Source: Bacteroides graminisolvens DSM 19988 = JCM 15093
GTDB taxonomy: Bacteria; Bacteroidota; Bacteroidia; Bacteroidales; Bacteroidaceae
Assembly (NCBI RefSeq): GCF_000428125.1
Contig: NZ_ATZI01000013.1
Span: 27,605-91,604 of the forward strand
DNA length: 64,000 nucleotides
Direction: 5' to 3'
Below the pieces are notes generated by a model. The model had not been told where the DNA came from, did not search any database, and saw nothing but the letters and a program-made list of their open reading frames with translations. Below are positions 16,825-25,125 of this stretch, one piece after another. The translations under genes and the position numbers were made by a program. The number at the start of each line of letters is the position of its first letter. Positions within the stretch are counted from its first letter, which is position 1.

Positions 16825-18600
16825 TTAAATCTCGTGAGTTTTATCTTTTAACCACAATACTTCTTTTTCATCGAGGTAGGGTGATAGGGTGGAATATACG
16901 GTTTGATGGTATTGGTTGAGCCATATTAACTCTTCTCTTGTAAGTAGTTCTTTGATAATTCCTTGGGTGCATATTGGGCACAAGGTGAGGGTTTCAAATT
17001 TTAAATAGGTTCCAAAAAGACCTTCAGCGTCTTCAACTACTAGCATTAAGTTTTCCGTGCGAATGCCGTGACTGTCCTTTTTATATACTCCGGGTTCATT
17101 TGACAGAATCATTCCAGGAAGTAGAACGACCGGGTTTTCATTCATTCTGATGCTTTGCGGACCTTCGTGTACACTTAGGAAGTGTCCTACGCCATGCCCA
17201 GTTCCGTGCAAAAAGTTCATGTTGTTTTGCCACAAAGGCATTCTGGCAAGTACATCGAGTTGTGCTCCTCTTGTTCCTGAGGGGAACTTGGCCAATGACA
17301 GTGCAATATGTCCTTTGAGTACTAGGGTATAGTCTCTTTTTTCTTCGTCGGTGAGTTCTCCTAGAGCAATCGTTCGGGTTATATCTGTGGTTCCATCAAA
17401 ATACTGTGCTCCCGAATCAAGTAATAGAAATCCTTTGGATTGCAATAATGTGTCGCTCTCCTGGGTAGCCGAGTAGTGCACAATGGCGGCATTTTCTTTG
17501 TACCCGGCTATCGTATCAAAACTTCTGTCTATAAACAATTCTTGGCTGGCTCTGTATTCGTATAGCTTCTGATCAATGCTGACCTCTGTCTCTTTGCCCG
17601 TTGGAACAGCTTGTTCCAGCCAATGAAGAAACTTAACTAGTGCAATGCCATCTTTAATCATGGCGTGGTGTATGCCTTTGATCTCTTCCGTATTGCGAAC
17701 AGCTTTCAACAATGCAATTGGACTTTCTTTCTCATTGGTTTGGCACGATGATGGCAAATGAGAATAAAGATTGTAGTTGGTTTTTGAAGGATCAAATTGT
17801 AAATTGTCAGCCTGAAGGGTGTTCAGGAAGTTGTGAATGGAGTCGTAATCATGTATATGAATCTGGCTCTCTATTAAATAATCATCCACTTCTTTCGATC
17901 TTTTGGCTGGGTCAATGAAAAGGTGGGCGCTTTGTTGTGTGATGATAAGGTTGCAAATGAACACAGGCGTGTGTTTTACATCGCTTCCTCGTAAATTTAA
18001 TGTCCAGCATATCTCATCCAATGCGCTGGTTAACAAAGCATCCACCTCATTTCTCCTAAGCTCTTCTCGTATGAGTATAAGCTTCTCGGAACAGCTTTTA
18101 CCTGCATATTTCGTTGGGTAAATATAGGCTTTGTTAGTTGGTGCGCCCGGACGATCCTTCCATATTTCTTTGAGTGGATCGTGTTTGGTGTGAAGCTTAA
18201 TTCCATACTTGCTCAGGGCTGTTTGCATGGATCTGACTGCATTCACTGAAAACAAGGAACCATCTATGCCTGCTATTTCATTTGGTTGAAGTTCTCTGAT
18301 AAGATACTCTGGTATAGTAGGTGTTGCAGGGAGCCCTTCTTTGTGCAACTCAATTCCGGAACCTTGGATCTGCTTTTCAGCTTGTATATAATACCTGGAG
18401 TCAGTCCATAAGCCTGCTTTATGGCTTGTTATGACAAGTGTACCTGCAGATCCTGTAAAACCGGAAAGCCATTCGCGGCTTTTCCAATGAGGAGCTACAT
18501 ATTCACTTAAGTGAGGATCGCTACTTGGGATAATAAATGCTGCCAGATTCAGACGTTTCATCTGTTCCCTAAGTCTGGCTATTTTTTCTATTGTAATCAT
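16825..18600 (-). CDS. pepP: Xaa-Pro aminopeptidase (aminopeptidase P, long form)
   Basis: This M24B metallopeptidase removes N-terminal residues that precede proline. The 591 residues fit the long form with three domains: two creatinase-like N-terminal domains (about 1-310) and a catalytic pita-bread domain. The metal ligands are visible in LLLDSGAQYFDGTTDITRT (two Asp), FLHGTGHGVGHFLSVHEGP (His), SNEPGVYKKDSHGIRTEN (Glu) and the final Glu in the following strand. No signal peptide is seen, so it is probably cytoplasmic. An exact TATCTTTG box lies upstream at 18641-18648. Confidence 0.95.
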   Translation of the reverse strand: MITIEKIARLREQMKRLNLAAFIIPSSDPHLSEYVAPHWKSREWLSGFTGSAGTLVITSHKAGLWTDSRYYIQAEKQIQGSGIELHKEGLPATPTIPEYLIRELQPNEIAGIDGSLFSVNAVRSMQTALSKYGIKLHTKHDPLKEIWKDRPGAPTNKAYIYPTKYAGKSCSEKLILIREELRRNEVDALLTSALDEICWTLNLRGSDVKHTPVFICNLIITQQSAHLFIDPAKRSKEVDDYLIESQIHIHDYDSIHNFLNTLQADNLQFDPSKTNYNLYSHLPSSCQTNEKESPIALLKAVRNTEEIKGIHHAMIKDGIALVKFLHWLEQAVPTGKETEVSIDQKLYEYRASQELFIDRSFDTIAGYKENAAIVHYSATQESDTLLQSKGFLLLDSGAQYFDGTTDITRTIALGELTDEEKRDYTLVLKGHIALSLAKFPSGTRGAQLDVLARMPLWQNNMNFLHGTGHGVGHFLSVHEGPQSIRMNENPVVLLPGMILSNEPGVYKKDSHGIRTENLMLVVEDAEGLFGTYLKFETLTLCPICTQGIIKELLTREELIWLNQYHQTVYSTLSPYLDEKEVLWLKDKTHEI

Positions 18601-18640
18601 ACTGCGTAATACTGTATAATTTAGGTAATTACATGTTTTG

Positions 18641-18648
18641 CAAAGATA
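18641..18648 (-). promoter_or_regulatory. Promoter -7 box for pepP
   Basis: The reverse strand reads TATCTTTG, an exact consensus match, 40 bases before ATG 18600. Confidence 0.6.
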
Positions 18649-18749
18649 ATAATTTAATTAATCCCATATAATATATGGATTATAGACTGCCAATATTCTA
18701 TCTATATACATAATATTCTGTTAGTTAGAAAGAAATATTTGCAGAAAGT

Positions 18750-18780
18750 TTTGTGAATAAGGAAAGTATGTGTAATTTTG
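18750..18780 (+). promoter_or_regulatory. Strong promoter of rpsU-xerC-hpf
   Basis: TTTG (18750-18753) and TAATTTTG (18773-18780) are separated by 19 bases, a full Bacteroidetes consensus promoter. The leader is about 40 bases. Confidence 0.8.
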
Positions 18781-18829
18781 CCCCGCAATTTAACAGCGAA
18801 TTATAAACCATAACATTAATAATATTAAA

Positions 18830-19021
18830 ATGATTGTAGTACCTGTAAAAGAAGGCGAAAACATTGAAAAAGCGCTGAAGAAATTTAAAAGAAAATTTGA
18901 GAAAACTGGAATAGTTAAAGAATTAAGAAGTAGACAGCAGTTTGATAAACCCTCTGTGGTTAAAAGACTTAAGAAAGAACATGCTGTTTACGTACAGAAA
19001 CTTCAGCAGGTTGAAGATTAA
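18830..19021 (+). CDS. rpsU: 30S ribosomal protein bS21
   Basis: This 63-residue basic protein (MIVVPVKEGENIEKALKKFKRKFEKTG...) has the bS21 pattern of an N-terminal strand and two basic helices. It sits near the 3' end of 16S rRNA on the small subunit. In Bacteroidota bS21 helps occlude the anti-Shine-Dalgarno sequence, and in some members its own mRNA has a strong Shine-Dalgarno for feedback. Here the leader (CATTAATAATATTAAA before ATG) has none. First gene of a unit with xerC and hpf. Confidence 0.96.
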   Translation: MIVVPVKEGENIEKALKKFKRKFEKTGIVKELRSRQQFDKPSVVKRLKKEHAVYVQKLQQVED

Positions 19022-19091
19022 TATTTCAGATTTCCTTTTGAATTATTGATTTTCTTTCTTATATTCGTTGCGTAATTATAGATGCAATGAT

Positions 19092-19976
19092 ATGGAATTG
19101 ATTAATCTTTTTCTTGACTACCTCAGACTGGAAAAATGTTACTCTGATAAGACGATTCAAAGTTATCAATGTGATATTCTTCAGTTTGGAGTTTTTGTCG
19201 AGAAAAAGGGGACTTCTTTTAGTCCTTGTTTAGTTGATTCTTTGCTGATCAGGGAATGGATTGTTGTTCTGATGGACAAAGGATATTCTGCTGCCTCTGT
19301 GAAAAGGAAGCTGAGTTCTTTGAGATCTTTTTATAAGTATCTTCTTCGTCTGAAGAAAATGGATCGAAATCCTCTTAGTGGTTTGAACTCTCCCAAATTG
19401 GAGAAAAAACTACCGGTGTTTCTGAAGCCAGTTGATGTGGACCGACTTTTAGATGAAGTGGATTTTGGTGACGGTTTTGCGCCTATGAGAGATCGTTTGA
19501 TTATTGAGGTGTTTTATTGCACCGGAATCAGAAGGTCTGAATTGATAAATTTGAATCTGAGAGATGTTGATTTGGGTTTGTCTCTTCTTAAGGTAACCGG
19601 TAAGAGAAATAAGCAGCGTCTTGTTCCTTTTGCAGGAGAACTGAAAAAAGACATAGAAGATTATCTTTTAAAAAGAAGTCAGTTGGATGATTTGCAAACT
19701 GATGCTTTCTTTGTAACTGTCGATGGAAAGCGTATGTATGCTACGTTGGTCTATAATATAGTTAAAAGAGCTCTTTCTAAAGTGGTTTGCATGAAGAAAA
19801 GAAGTCCTCATGTCTTGCGGCATACTTTTGCAACTTCGATGCTAAATAATGAAGCAGAACTTAATGTTGTTAAAGAATTGCTTGGTCATGCAAGTTTGGC
19901 GGCGACTGAAGTTTACACGCATTCTACTTTTGAGGAACTAAAAAAGGTGTATAAACAGGCCCATCCGAGGTCATAA
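19092..19976 (+). CDS. xerC: Tyrosine recombinase, XerC/XerD type
   Basis: This 294-residue site-specific recombinase should resolve chromosome dimers at dif. It has a SAM-like N-terminal domain (about 1-90) and a catalytic domain with all active residues: Arg in CTGIRRSEL, Lys in VTGKRNKQR, His and Arg in HVLRHTFATSML, His in LGHASLAATEVYTH, and Tyr in the same segment. The start ATG 19092 fits the usual XerC N-terminus better than ATG 19068. Its place between rpsU and hpf is a common Bacteroidales arrangement, so it is a housekeeping recombinase and not an integrase. Confidence 0.92.
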   Translation: MELINLFLDYLRLEKCYSDKTIQSYQCDILQFGVFVEKKGTSFSPCLVDSLLIREWIVVLMDKGYSAASVKRKLSSLRSFYKYLLRLKKMDRNPLSGLNSPKLEKKLPVFLKPVDVDRLLDEVDFGDGFAPMRDRLIIEVFYCTGIRRSELINLNLRDVDLGLSLLKVTGKRNKQRLVPFAGELKKDIEDYLLKRSQLDDLQTDAFFVTVDGKRMYATLVYNIVKRALSKVVCMKKRSPHVLRHTFATSMLNNEAELNVVKELLGHASLAATEVYTHSTFEELKKVYKQAHPRS

Positions 19977-19980
19977 AAAA

Positions 19981-19987
19981 AAGGAGG
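19981..19987 (+). promoter_or_regulatory. Strong Shine-Dalgarno before hpf
   Basis: AAGGAGG lies 5 bases before the hpf start codon. Full Shine-Dalgarno sequences are uncommon in this lineage, where the anti-SD is usually occluded. Confidence 0.75.
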
Positions 19988-19992
19988 TTATT

Positions 19993-20292
19993 ATGGAAGT
20001 AAGAATTCAATCAATTCATTTTGATGCTTCGGAGCAATTGCAGTCATTTATTCAGAGGAAGGCGTTGAAACTGGAACGGTTTCATGATGATATAAAAGTA
20101 GTTGAAGTCCAACTAAAGGTTGTTAAGCCTGAATCAGCAGAAAACAAAGAAGCTGGAATTAAAATGATAGTTCCCAATGGCGAGTTTTATGCAAGTAAAG
20201 TATGTGATTCTTTTGAGCAATCTGTTGACGAAGCGCTTGAGGCTTTGGAGAAGCAATTGGTTAAGCACAAGGAAAAGCTTAGAAATAAATAA
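19993..20292 (+). CDS. hpf: Ribosome hibernation promoting factor, short form
   Basis: This 99-residue protein has the beta-alpha-beta-beta-beta-alpha pattern of HPF/RaiA (MEVRIQSIHFDASEQLQSFIQRKALKLERF...VVEVQLKVV...FYASKVCDSFEQSVDEALEALEKQL). It binds the decoding centre and stabilises idle ribosomes in stationary phase. It lacks the C-terminal dimerisation domain of long HPF. It starts 16 bases after xerC and has an unusually strong Shine-Dalgarno (19981-19987). Confidence 0.93.
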   Translation: MEVRIQSIHFDASEQLQSFIQRKALKLERFHDDIKVVEVQLKVVKPESAENKEAGIKMIVPNGEFYASKVCDSFEQSVDEALEALEKQLVKHKEKLRNK

Positions 20293-20307
20293 AAACTCCG
20301 CAAATGT

Positions 20308-20338
20308 TTTGCGATAAAGAAATAAATATCTAAATTTG
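20308..20338 (+). promoter_or_regulatory. Promoter of the tRNA-tuf operon
   Basis: TTTG (20308-20311) and TAAATTTG (20331-20338) are separated by 19 bases, a full consensus. It drives four tRNAs and probably tuf. Confidence 0.82.
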
Positions 20339-20388
20339 CAGCCGTTTCGCTCGCAATAGAACGTAACGGTTGCTTTTTTTTAGTGTAT

Positions 20389-20462
20389 GCCTCTTTAGCT
20401 CAGTTGGCCAGAGCACGTGATTTGTAATCTCGGGGTCGTTGGTTCGAATCCGACAAGAGGCT
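20389..20462 (+). tRNA. tRNA-Thr (anticodon TGT)
   Basis: GCCTCTT pairs with AAGAGGC. The D loop contains AGTTGGCCA. The anticodon loop TTTGTAA gives TGT for ACA, and the T loop is TTCGAAT. The anticodon stem has one T-T mismatch. No CCA is encoded. Confidence 0.94.
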
Positions 20463-20470
20463 CAAATGTA

Positions 20471-20553
20471 GGGCAAATACCAGAGTGGCCAAATGGGGCA
20501 GACTGTAAATCTGCTGGCTTACGCCTACGGTGGTTCGAATCCATCTTTGCCCA
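20471..20553 (+). tRNA. tRNA-Tyr (anticodon GTA)
   Basis: GGGCAAA pairs with TTTGCCC. The loop CTGTAAA gives GTA, and a long variable arm is present as expected for tyrosine. The T loop is TTCGAAT. Confidence 0.95.
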
Positions 20554-20585
20554 CATTGCGACGAGTGTAATCTCTGGCAAGAATT

Positions 20586-20658
20586 GCGGAAGTAGCTCAG
20601 TTGATAGAGCATTAGCCTTCCAAGCTGAGGGTCGCGGGTTTGAGCCCCGTCTTCCGCT
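20586..20658 (+). tRNA. tRNA-Gly (anticodon TCC)
   Basis: GCGGAAG pairs with CTTCCGC. The loop CTTCCAA gives TCC, and the T loop is TTTGAGC. Confidence 0.94.
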
Positions 20659-20668
20659 CTCATTCCTT

Positions 20669-20740
<72 letters not shown>

Positions 20741-20790
20741 CAGTAAAATGTAAGTGCTGATTATTAATCAAATAAATAACAAGTAAAGCT

Positions 20791-21975
20791 ATGGCTAAAG
20801 AGAAATTTGAACGTACCAAACCGCACGTTAACATTGGTACTATTGGTCACGTAGACCACGGTAAGACCACATTGACCGCTGCTATTACTACTGTATTGGC
20901 AAAAAAAGGTCTTTCAGAAGTTAAGTCTTTCGATCAGATCGATAACGCTCCTGAAGAAAAAGAAAGAGGTATTACTATTAATACTTCGCATGTTGAGTAT
21001 CAAACAGCTAACCGTCACTACGCTCACGTAGACTGTCCGGGTCACGCTGACTACGTTAAGAACATGGTTACTGGTGCTGCTCAGATGGACGGTGCTATCA
21101 TTGTAGTTGCTGCTACTGATGGTCCTATGCCTCAGACTCGCGAACACATCCTTTTGGCTCGTCAGGTAAACGTTCCTAAATTGGTCGTTTTCATGAACAA
21201 ATGTGATATGGTTGATGATGAAGAAATGTTGGAACTTGTTGAAATGGAAATGAGAGAATTGCTTTCTTTCTATAATTTCGATGGTGACAATACTCCTGTT
21301 ATCCGTGGTTCTGCACTTGGTGCATTGAATGGCGTTGAAAAATGGGAAGAGAAGGTTATGGAGTTGATGGATGCTGTTGACACATGGATCCCGCTTCCTC
21401 CTCGTGATGTTGATAAACCATTCTTGATGCCTGTTGAGGATGTATTCTCAATCACAGGTCGTGGAACAGTTGCTACTGGTCGTATCGAAGCTGGTATCGT
21501 TAAAGTAGGAGACGAAATTCAGATTATCGGTTTGGGATCAGAAAACAAAAAATCAGTTGTTACTGGTGTGGAAATGTTCCGTAAACTTCTTGATCAAGGT
21601 GAAGCTGGTGATAACGTTGGTCTTTTGCTTCGTGGCGTCGACAAAAACGAAATCAGACGTGGTATGGTAATGTGCCACCCGGGCAAGATTACTCCTCATA
21701 CTTCTTTCAAAGCTGAGGTTTATATCTTGAAGAAAGAAGAAGGTGGACGTCACACTCCATTCCATAACAAATATCGTCCTCAATTCTACTTGCGTACTAT
21801 GGACTGTACTGGCGAAATCACTTTGCCAGAAGGAACTGAAATGGTAATGCCAGGTGATAACGTAACTATCACTGTAGAATTGATCTATCCAGTTGCTCTT
21901 AACATCGGTTTGCGTTTCGCTATCCGCGAAGGTGGACGTACAGTTGGTGCAGGTCAGATTACTGAAATTCTGTAA
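20791..21975 (+). CDS. tuf: Elongation factor Tu
   Basis: EF-Tu brings aminoacyl-tRNA to the ribosome. The 394-residue protein has the GTPase motifs [10 protein letters not shown] (P-loop, residues 19-28), [13 protein letters not shown] and NKCD, then domains II and III, ending [13 protein letters not shown]. Codon use differs from the flanking genes, with a higher share of C-ending codons, which fits high expression. It is the first protein gene after four tRNAs with no promoter between, so its mRNA 5' end is probably made by tRNA processing. A strong hairpin follows it. Confidence 0.98.
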   Translation: MAKEKFERTKPHVNIGTIGHVDHGKTTLTAAITTVLAKKGLSEVKSFDQIDNAPEEKERGITINTSHVEYQTANRHYAHVDCPGHADYVKNMVTGAAQMDGAIIVVAATDGPMPQTREHILLARQVNVPKLVVFMNKCDMVDDEEMLELVEMEMRELLSFYNFDGDNTPVIRGSALGALNGVEKWEEKVMELMDAVDTWIPLPPRDVDKPFLMPVEDVFSITGRGTVATGRIEAGIVKVGDEIQIIGLGSENKKSVVTGVEMFRKLLDQGEAGDNVGLLLRGVDKNEIRRGMVMCHPGKITPHTSFKAEVYILKKEEGGRHTPFHNKYRPQFYLRTMDCTGEITLPEGTEMVMPGDNVTITVELIYPVALNIGLRFAIREGGRTVGAGQITEIL

Positions 21976-21986
21976 TTAATATATGG

Positions 21987-22025
21987 ATCAGTTCTTGAGC
22001 TAATAAGCTCGAGAACTGATTTTTA
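21987..22025 (+). terminator. Terminator-like hairpin between tuf and tRNA-Trp
   Basis: ATCAGTTCTTGAGCT (21987-22001) pairs with AGCTCGAGAACTGAT (22006-22020) around AATA, with one T-G pair, and TTTT follows. The tRNA-Trp gene begins only a few bases later. Confidence 0.8.
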
Positions 22026-22028
22026 TCC

Positions 22029-22101
22029 ACGGGAGTAGCTCAGTTGGTAGAGCACCGGTCTCCAAAACCGGGTGTCGGGAGTTCGAGCCTCTCCTCCCGT
22101 G
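22029..22101 (+). tRNA. tRNA-Trp (anticodon CCA)
   Basis: ACGGGAG pairs with CTCCCGT. The loop CTCCAAA gives CCA, and the T loop is TTCGAGC. It lies between tuf and secE, a common arrangement in bacteria. Confidence 0.95.
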
Positions 22102-22115
22102 CTAATATTTTTGAA

Positions 22116-22307
22116 ATGAAAAAAGTAGTTGCTTATATTAAAGAGTCTTACGACGAACTTGTTCATAAAGTATCGTGGCCGACGTATTCTGAATTAACTA
22201 GCAGTGCAGTAGTTGTTTTATATGCTTCCCTACTTATTGCATTGGTAGTTTTTGCGATGGACTCCTGTTTCCAGACTTTAATGGAAAAACTTATTTACCC
22301 ACATTAA
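22116..22307 (+). CDS. secE: Preprotein translocase subunit SecE
   Basis: This 63-residue protein clamps SecY in the translocon. It has the amphipathic segment YIKESYDELVHKVSWPTYSEL and one membrane helix (about residues 28-50: SSAVVVLYASLLIALVVFAM). The W-P motif in KVSWPTYSEL is diagnostic. ATG 22116 is chosen since the in-frame upstream ATG lies inside tRNA-Trp. nusG follows after 13 bases. Confidence 0.94.
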   Translation: MKKVVAYIKESYDELVHKVSWPTYSELTSSAVVVLYASLLIALVVFAMDSCFQTLMEKLIYPH

Positions 22308-22320
22308 AAATTAGAATTAA

Positions 22321-22863
22321 ATGTCTGAGATTGAAAAGAAATGGTATGTATTACGTGCCATAAGCGGAAAAGAAGCTAAGGTTAAAGAGTATCTTGAAGC
22401 TGATATTAAAAACAGCGACCTTGGTGAGTATGTGTCTCAGGTATTGATTCCTACTGAAAAAGTATATCAGGTTCGTAATGGAAAAAAAATAGTGAAAGAA
22501 AGAAGCTATTTGCCTGGTTATGTTTTAGTGGAGGCTGCTTTGGTTGGTGAGGTTTCTCATCACTTAAGAAATACTCCTAATGTGATCGGTTTTTTAGGAG
22601 GGTCGGAGAAACCTGTCCCTTTGAGACAATCAGAAGTGAATCGTATACTTGGTACAGTTGATGAGCTACAAGATTCAAATGAGGAATTAAATATTCCTTA
22701 TGTTGTAGGGGAAACTGTAAAAGTAACTTTTGGACCTTTTAGCGGATTTAGTGGTATCATTGAGGAAGTTAATAGTGAAAAGAAGAAACTTAAGGTCATG
22801 GTTAAGATCTTTGGACGTAAAACTCCATTGGAATTAGGCTTTATGCAAGTTGAAAAAGAATAG
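22321..22863 (+). CDS. nusG: Transcription elongation/termination factor NusG
   Basis: This 180-residue protein has an NGN domain (KWYVLRAISGKEAKVKEYLE, ERSYLPGYVLVEAAL) that binds RNA polymerase. A C-terminal KOW domain follows (VGETVKVTFGPFSGFSGIIEEV) and contacts S10 or Rho. It sits between secE and rplK in the usual order. Confidence 0.97.
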   Translation: MSEIEKKWYVLRAISGKEAKVKEYLEADIKNSDLGEYVSQVLIPTEKVYQVRNGKKIVKERSYLPGYVLVEAALVGEVSHHLRNTPNVIGFLGGSEKPVPLRQSEVNRILGTVDELQDSNEELNIPYVVGETVKVTFGPFSGFSGIIEEVNSEKKKLKVMVKIFGRKTPLELGFMQVEKE

Positions 22864-22920
22864 TGCAGGTGTTACGCTGTATTTGTTCTTAATTAATAAA
22901 TATATAAATTCAATAAAGAA

Positions 22921-23364
22921 ATGGCTAAAGAAGTTGCTGGACTAATCAAATTACAGATTAAAGGAGGCGCGGCAAATCCATCTCCCCCTGTTGGACCTGC
23001 TTTGGGTTCTAAGGGTATTAACATAATGGAATTTTGCAAGCAATTCAACGCCAGAACCCAAGATAAGGCAGGTAAGATTTTACCTGTTATTATCACTTAC
23101 TACGCAGACAAGTCTTTTGATTTTGTAATCAAAACTCCTCCTGTAGCAATTCAATTACTTGAAGTTGCTAAAGTTAAGAGTGGTTCTGCTGAGCCTAATC
23201 GTAAAAAAGTTGCTGAATTAACTTGGGAACAGATTCGTACGATTGCTCAAGACAAAATGGTTGACTTGAATTGCTTTACCATTGAAGCGGCTATGAAGAT
23301 GGTTGCTGGTACTGCTAGAAGTATGGGTATCGCAGTAAAAGGGGATTTCCCTAATAATAACTAA
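22921..23364 (+). CDS. rplK: 50S ribosomal protein uL11
   Basis: This 147-residue protein forms the GTPase-associated centre with 23S rRNA. The proline-rich N-terminal motif [25 protein letters not shown] is diagnostic and is the region where thiostrepton-resistance changes arise; no change from the usual residues is evident. The C-terminal RNA-binding part ends [15 protein letters not shown]. It is separated from nusG by 57 bases with no clear promoter. Confidence 0.97.
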   Translation: MAKEVAGLIKLQIKGGAANPSPPVGPALGSKGINIMEFCKQFNARTQDKAGKILPVIITYYADKSFDFVIKTPPVAIQLLEVAKVKSGSAEPNRKKVAELTWEQIRTIAQDKMVDLNCFTIEAAMKMVAGTARSMGIAVKGDFPNNN

Positions 23365-23379
23365 TTAACTTCAATTCGA

Positions 23380-24078
23380 ATGGGTAAACTTACAAAAAAT
23401 CAAAAGTTGGCTGCAGAAAAAATTGAAGCAGGGAAAGCATATTCACTGAAAGAAGCTGCGTCTTTGGTAAAAGAGATTACTTTTACTAAATTTGATGCGT
23501 CTTTAGATATTGATGTGCGATTAGGTGTGGATCCTCGCAAGGCAAACCAAATGGTGAGAGGTGTTGTTTCACTTCCTCATGGAACAGGTAAAGAAGTACG
23601 TGTTTTGGTATTGTGTACACCTGATGCTGAAGCTGCTGCAAAAGAAGCTGGTGCTGACTATGTTGGTCTTGATGAATATATTGAGAAGATCAAAGGAGGA
23701 TGGACTGATATTGATGTTATCATTACTATGCCTTCTATTATGGGGAAAATTGGTGCTCTAGGTCGTGTTTTAGGACCTCGTGGCTTAATGCCAAATCCCA
23801 AAAGTGGTACTGTAACTATGGATGTTGCTAAAGCTGTTAAAGAAGTTAAGCAAGGTAAAATTGATTTTAAGGTTGATAAGAGCGGTATTGTTCATACTTC
23901 AATTGGAAAAGTTTCATTTGAAGTTGATAAGATCCGTGATAACGCCAAAGAATTTATTGCGACTTTAAATAAGCTTAAACCTACTGCAGCCAAAGGTACA
24001 TATATTAAGAGTATTTATCTTTCAAGTACTATGAGTGCTGGAATTAAGATAGATCCGAAGTCAATTGAGGAAATCTAA
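23380..24078 (+). CDS. rplA: 50S ribosomal protein uL1
   Basis: This 232-residue protein forms the mobile L1 stalk near the E site. The signature [21 protein letters not shown] is intact, as are the ends [21 protein letters not shown] and [14 protein letters not shown]. It starts 15 bases after rplK. In well-studied bacteria L1 represses its own operon by binding near the rplK start; no such site is recognisable here by eye. Confidence 0.97.
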   Translation: MGKLTKNQKLAAEKIEAGKAYSLKEAASLVKEITFTKFDASLDIDVRLGVDPRKANQMVRGVVSLPHGTGKEVRVLVLCTPDAEAAAKEAGADYVGLDEYIEKIKGGWTDIDVIITMPSIMGKIGALGRVLGPRGLMPNPKSGTVTMDVAKAVKEVKQGKIDFKVDKSGIVHTSIGKVSFEVDKIRDNAKEFIATLNKLKPTAAKGTYIKSIYLSSTMSAGIKIDPKSIEEI

Positions 24079-24092
24079 TTAATGGAGGAACA

Positions 24093-24605
24093 ATGAGAAA
24101 GGAAGATAAAAATACAATTATTGAGCAGTTAACTGCTACTATTAGCGAGTATGGTCATTTCTATTTAGTTGATATGACTGCTATGAATGCTGCATCTACA
24201 AGTGCACTCAGAAGAGCTTGTTATAAAGCAGATATTAAGCTTGTTGTAGTAAAGAATACCTTGTTGCATAAAGCTCTTGAGTCTTTGGATTTGGATTATT
24301 CTCCATTGTACAACTCTTTAAAAGGTGCTACGTCTGTGATGTTTTGCAATACTGCAAACGCTCCGGCAAAGCTTTTAAAAGAGGTTGCTAAAGATGGAAT
24401 ACCTGGATTAAAGGCTGCTTATGCTGAAGAAGGTTTCTATATAGGTGCAGATCAATTAGATGCATTGATTAGTATCAAGAGCAAGAATGAAGTTATTGCA
24501 GACGTTATTGCTTTGTTGCAATCACCTGCGAAAAGCGTTATTTCCGCTCTTCAATCCGGTGGAAACACCATTCACGGGGTACTCAAAACTCTTGGTGATA
24601 GATAA
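24093..24605 (+). CDS. rplJ: 50S ribosomal protein uL10
   Basis: This 170-residue protein is the base of the L12 stalk, with RNA-binding N-terminus (KEDKNTIIEQLTATISEYGHFYLVDMTAM) and a C-terminal helix for L12 dimers. A GGAGG Shine-Dalgarno lies at 24084-24088. Only 14 bases separate it from rplA, so the long L10 leader known from many bacteria has no room in this gap. Confidence 0.96.
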   Translation: MRKEDKNTIIEQLTATISEYGHFYLVDMTAMNAASTSALRRACYKADIKLVVVKNTLLHKALESLDLDYSPLYNSLKGATSVMFCNTANAPAKLLKEVAKDGIPGLKAAYAEEGFYIGADQLDALISIKSKNEVIADVIALLQSPAKSVISALQSGGNTIHGVLKTLGDR

Positions 24606-24646
24606 TTCAAAACAAAATCGTATTTAAACATTAAAATCATACAAAA

Positions 24647-25021
24647 ATGGCAGATTTGAAAGCTTTTGCAGAACAATTAGTTAACTTGACAGTAAAGGAA
24701 GTTAATGAACTTGCAACTATCCTTAAAGAAGAATATGGTATTGAACCAGCTGCTGCAGCTGTTGCAGTTGCTGCTGGTCCAGCTGCTGCTGGTCCTGCCG
24801 TAGAAGAAAAGACTTCTTTTGACGTAGTATTAAAGAGCGCTGGTGCAGCTAAACTTCAAGTAGTTAAAGCTGTTAAAGAAACTTGTGGACTTGGTTTGAA
24901 AGAAGCTAAGGATATGGTTGACGGAGCTCCTAGCGTAGTTAAAGAGGGTTTGGCTAAAGACGAAGCAGAATCATTGAAGAAAGCATTGGAAGAAGCTGGA
25001 GCTGAGGTTGAACTTAAATAA
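24647..25021 (+). CDS. rplL: 50S ribosomal protein bL12
   Basis: This 124-residue stalk protein has an N-terminal dimerisation domain, an alanine-rich hinge ([19 protein letters not shown], about residues 37-55) and a C-terminal factor-binding domain with [15 protein letters not shown]. It is followed by a strong hairpin before rpoB. Confidence 0.97.
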   Translation: MADLKAFAEQLVNLTVKEVNELATILKEEYGIEPAAAAVAVAAGPAAAGPAVEEKTSFDVVLKSAGAAKLQVVKAVKETCGLGLKEAKDMVDGAPSVVKEGLAKDEAESLKKALEEAGAEVELK

Positions 25022-25046
25022 CATTTGCCTGTTTATCAGGTAGTTC

Positions 25047-25084
25047 GGTTAAGAATCCTTTACAAGAGGATTCTTAACCTTTTT
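25047..25084 (+). terminator. Hairpin between rplL and rpoB (attenuator)
   Basis: GGTTAAGAATCCT (25047-25059) pairs perfectly with AGGATTCTTAACC (25067-25079) and is followed by TTTTTG. It lies in the 104-base rplL-rpoB gap. Partial termination here would lower rpoBC expression relative to ribosomal protein genes, as in other bacteria. No strong promoter is visible between it and rpoB. Confidence 0.8.
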
Positions 25085-25125
25085 GTGTATATATTTAAAA
25101 TTAAGTTCTACAAATTCATTGACAG

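Noticed and set aside
19092..19976. Integrase of a mobile element
   Set aside because: The gene lies in a rpsU-xerC-hpf unit with housekeeping neighbours, has the length of XerC/D and no cargo or attachment-site duplication is visible.
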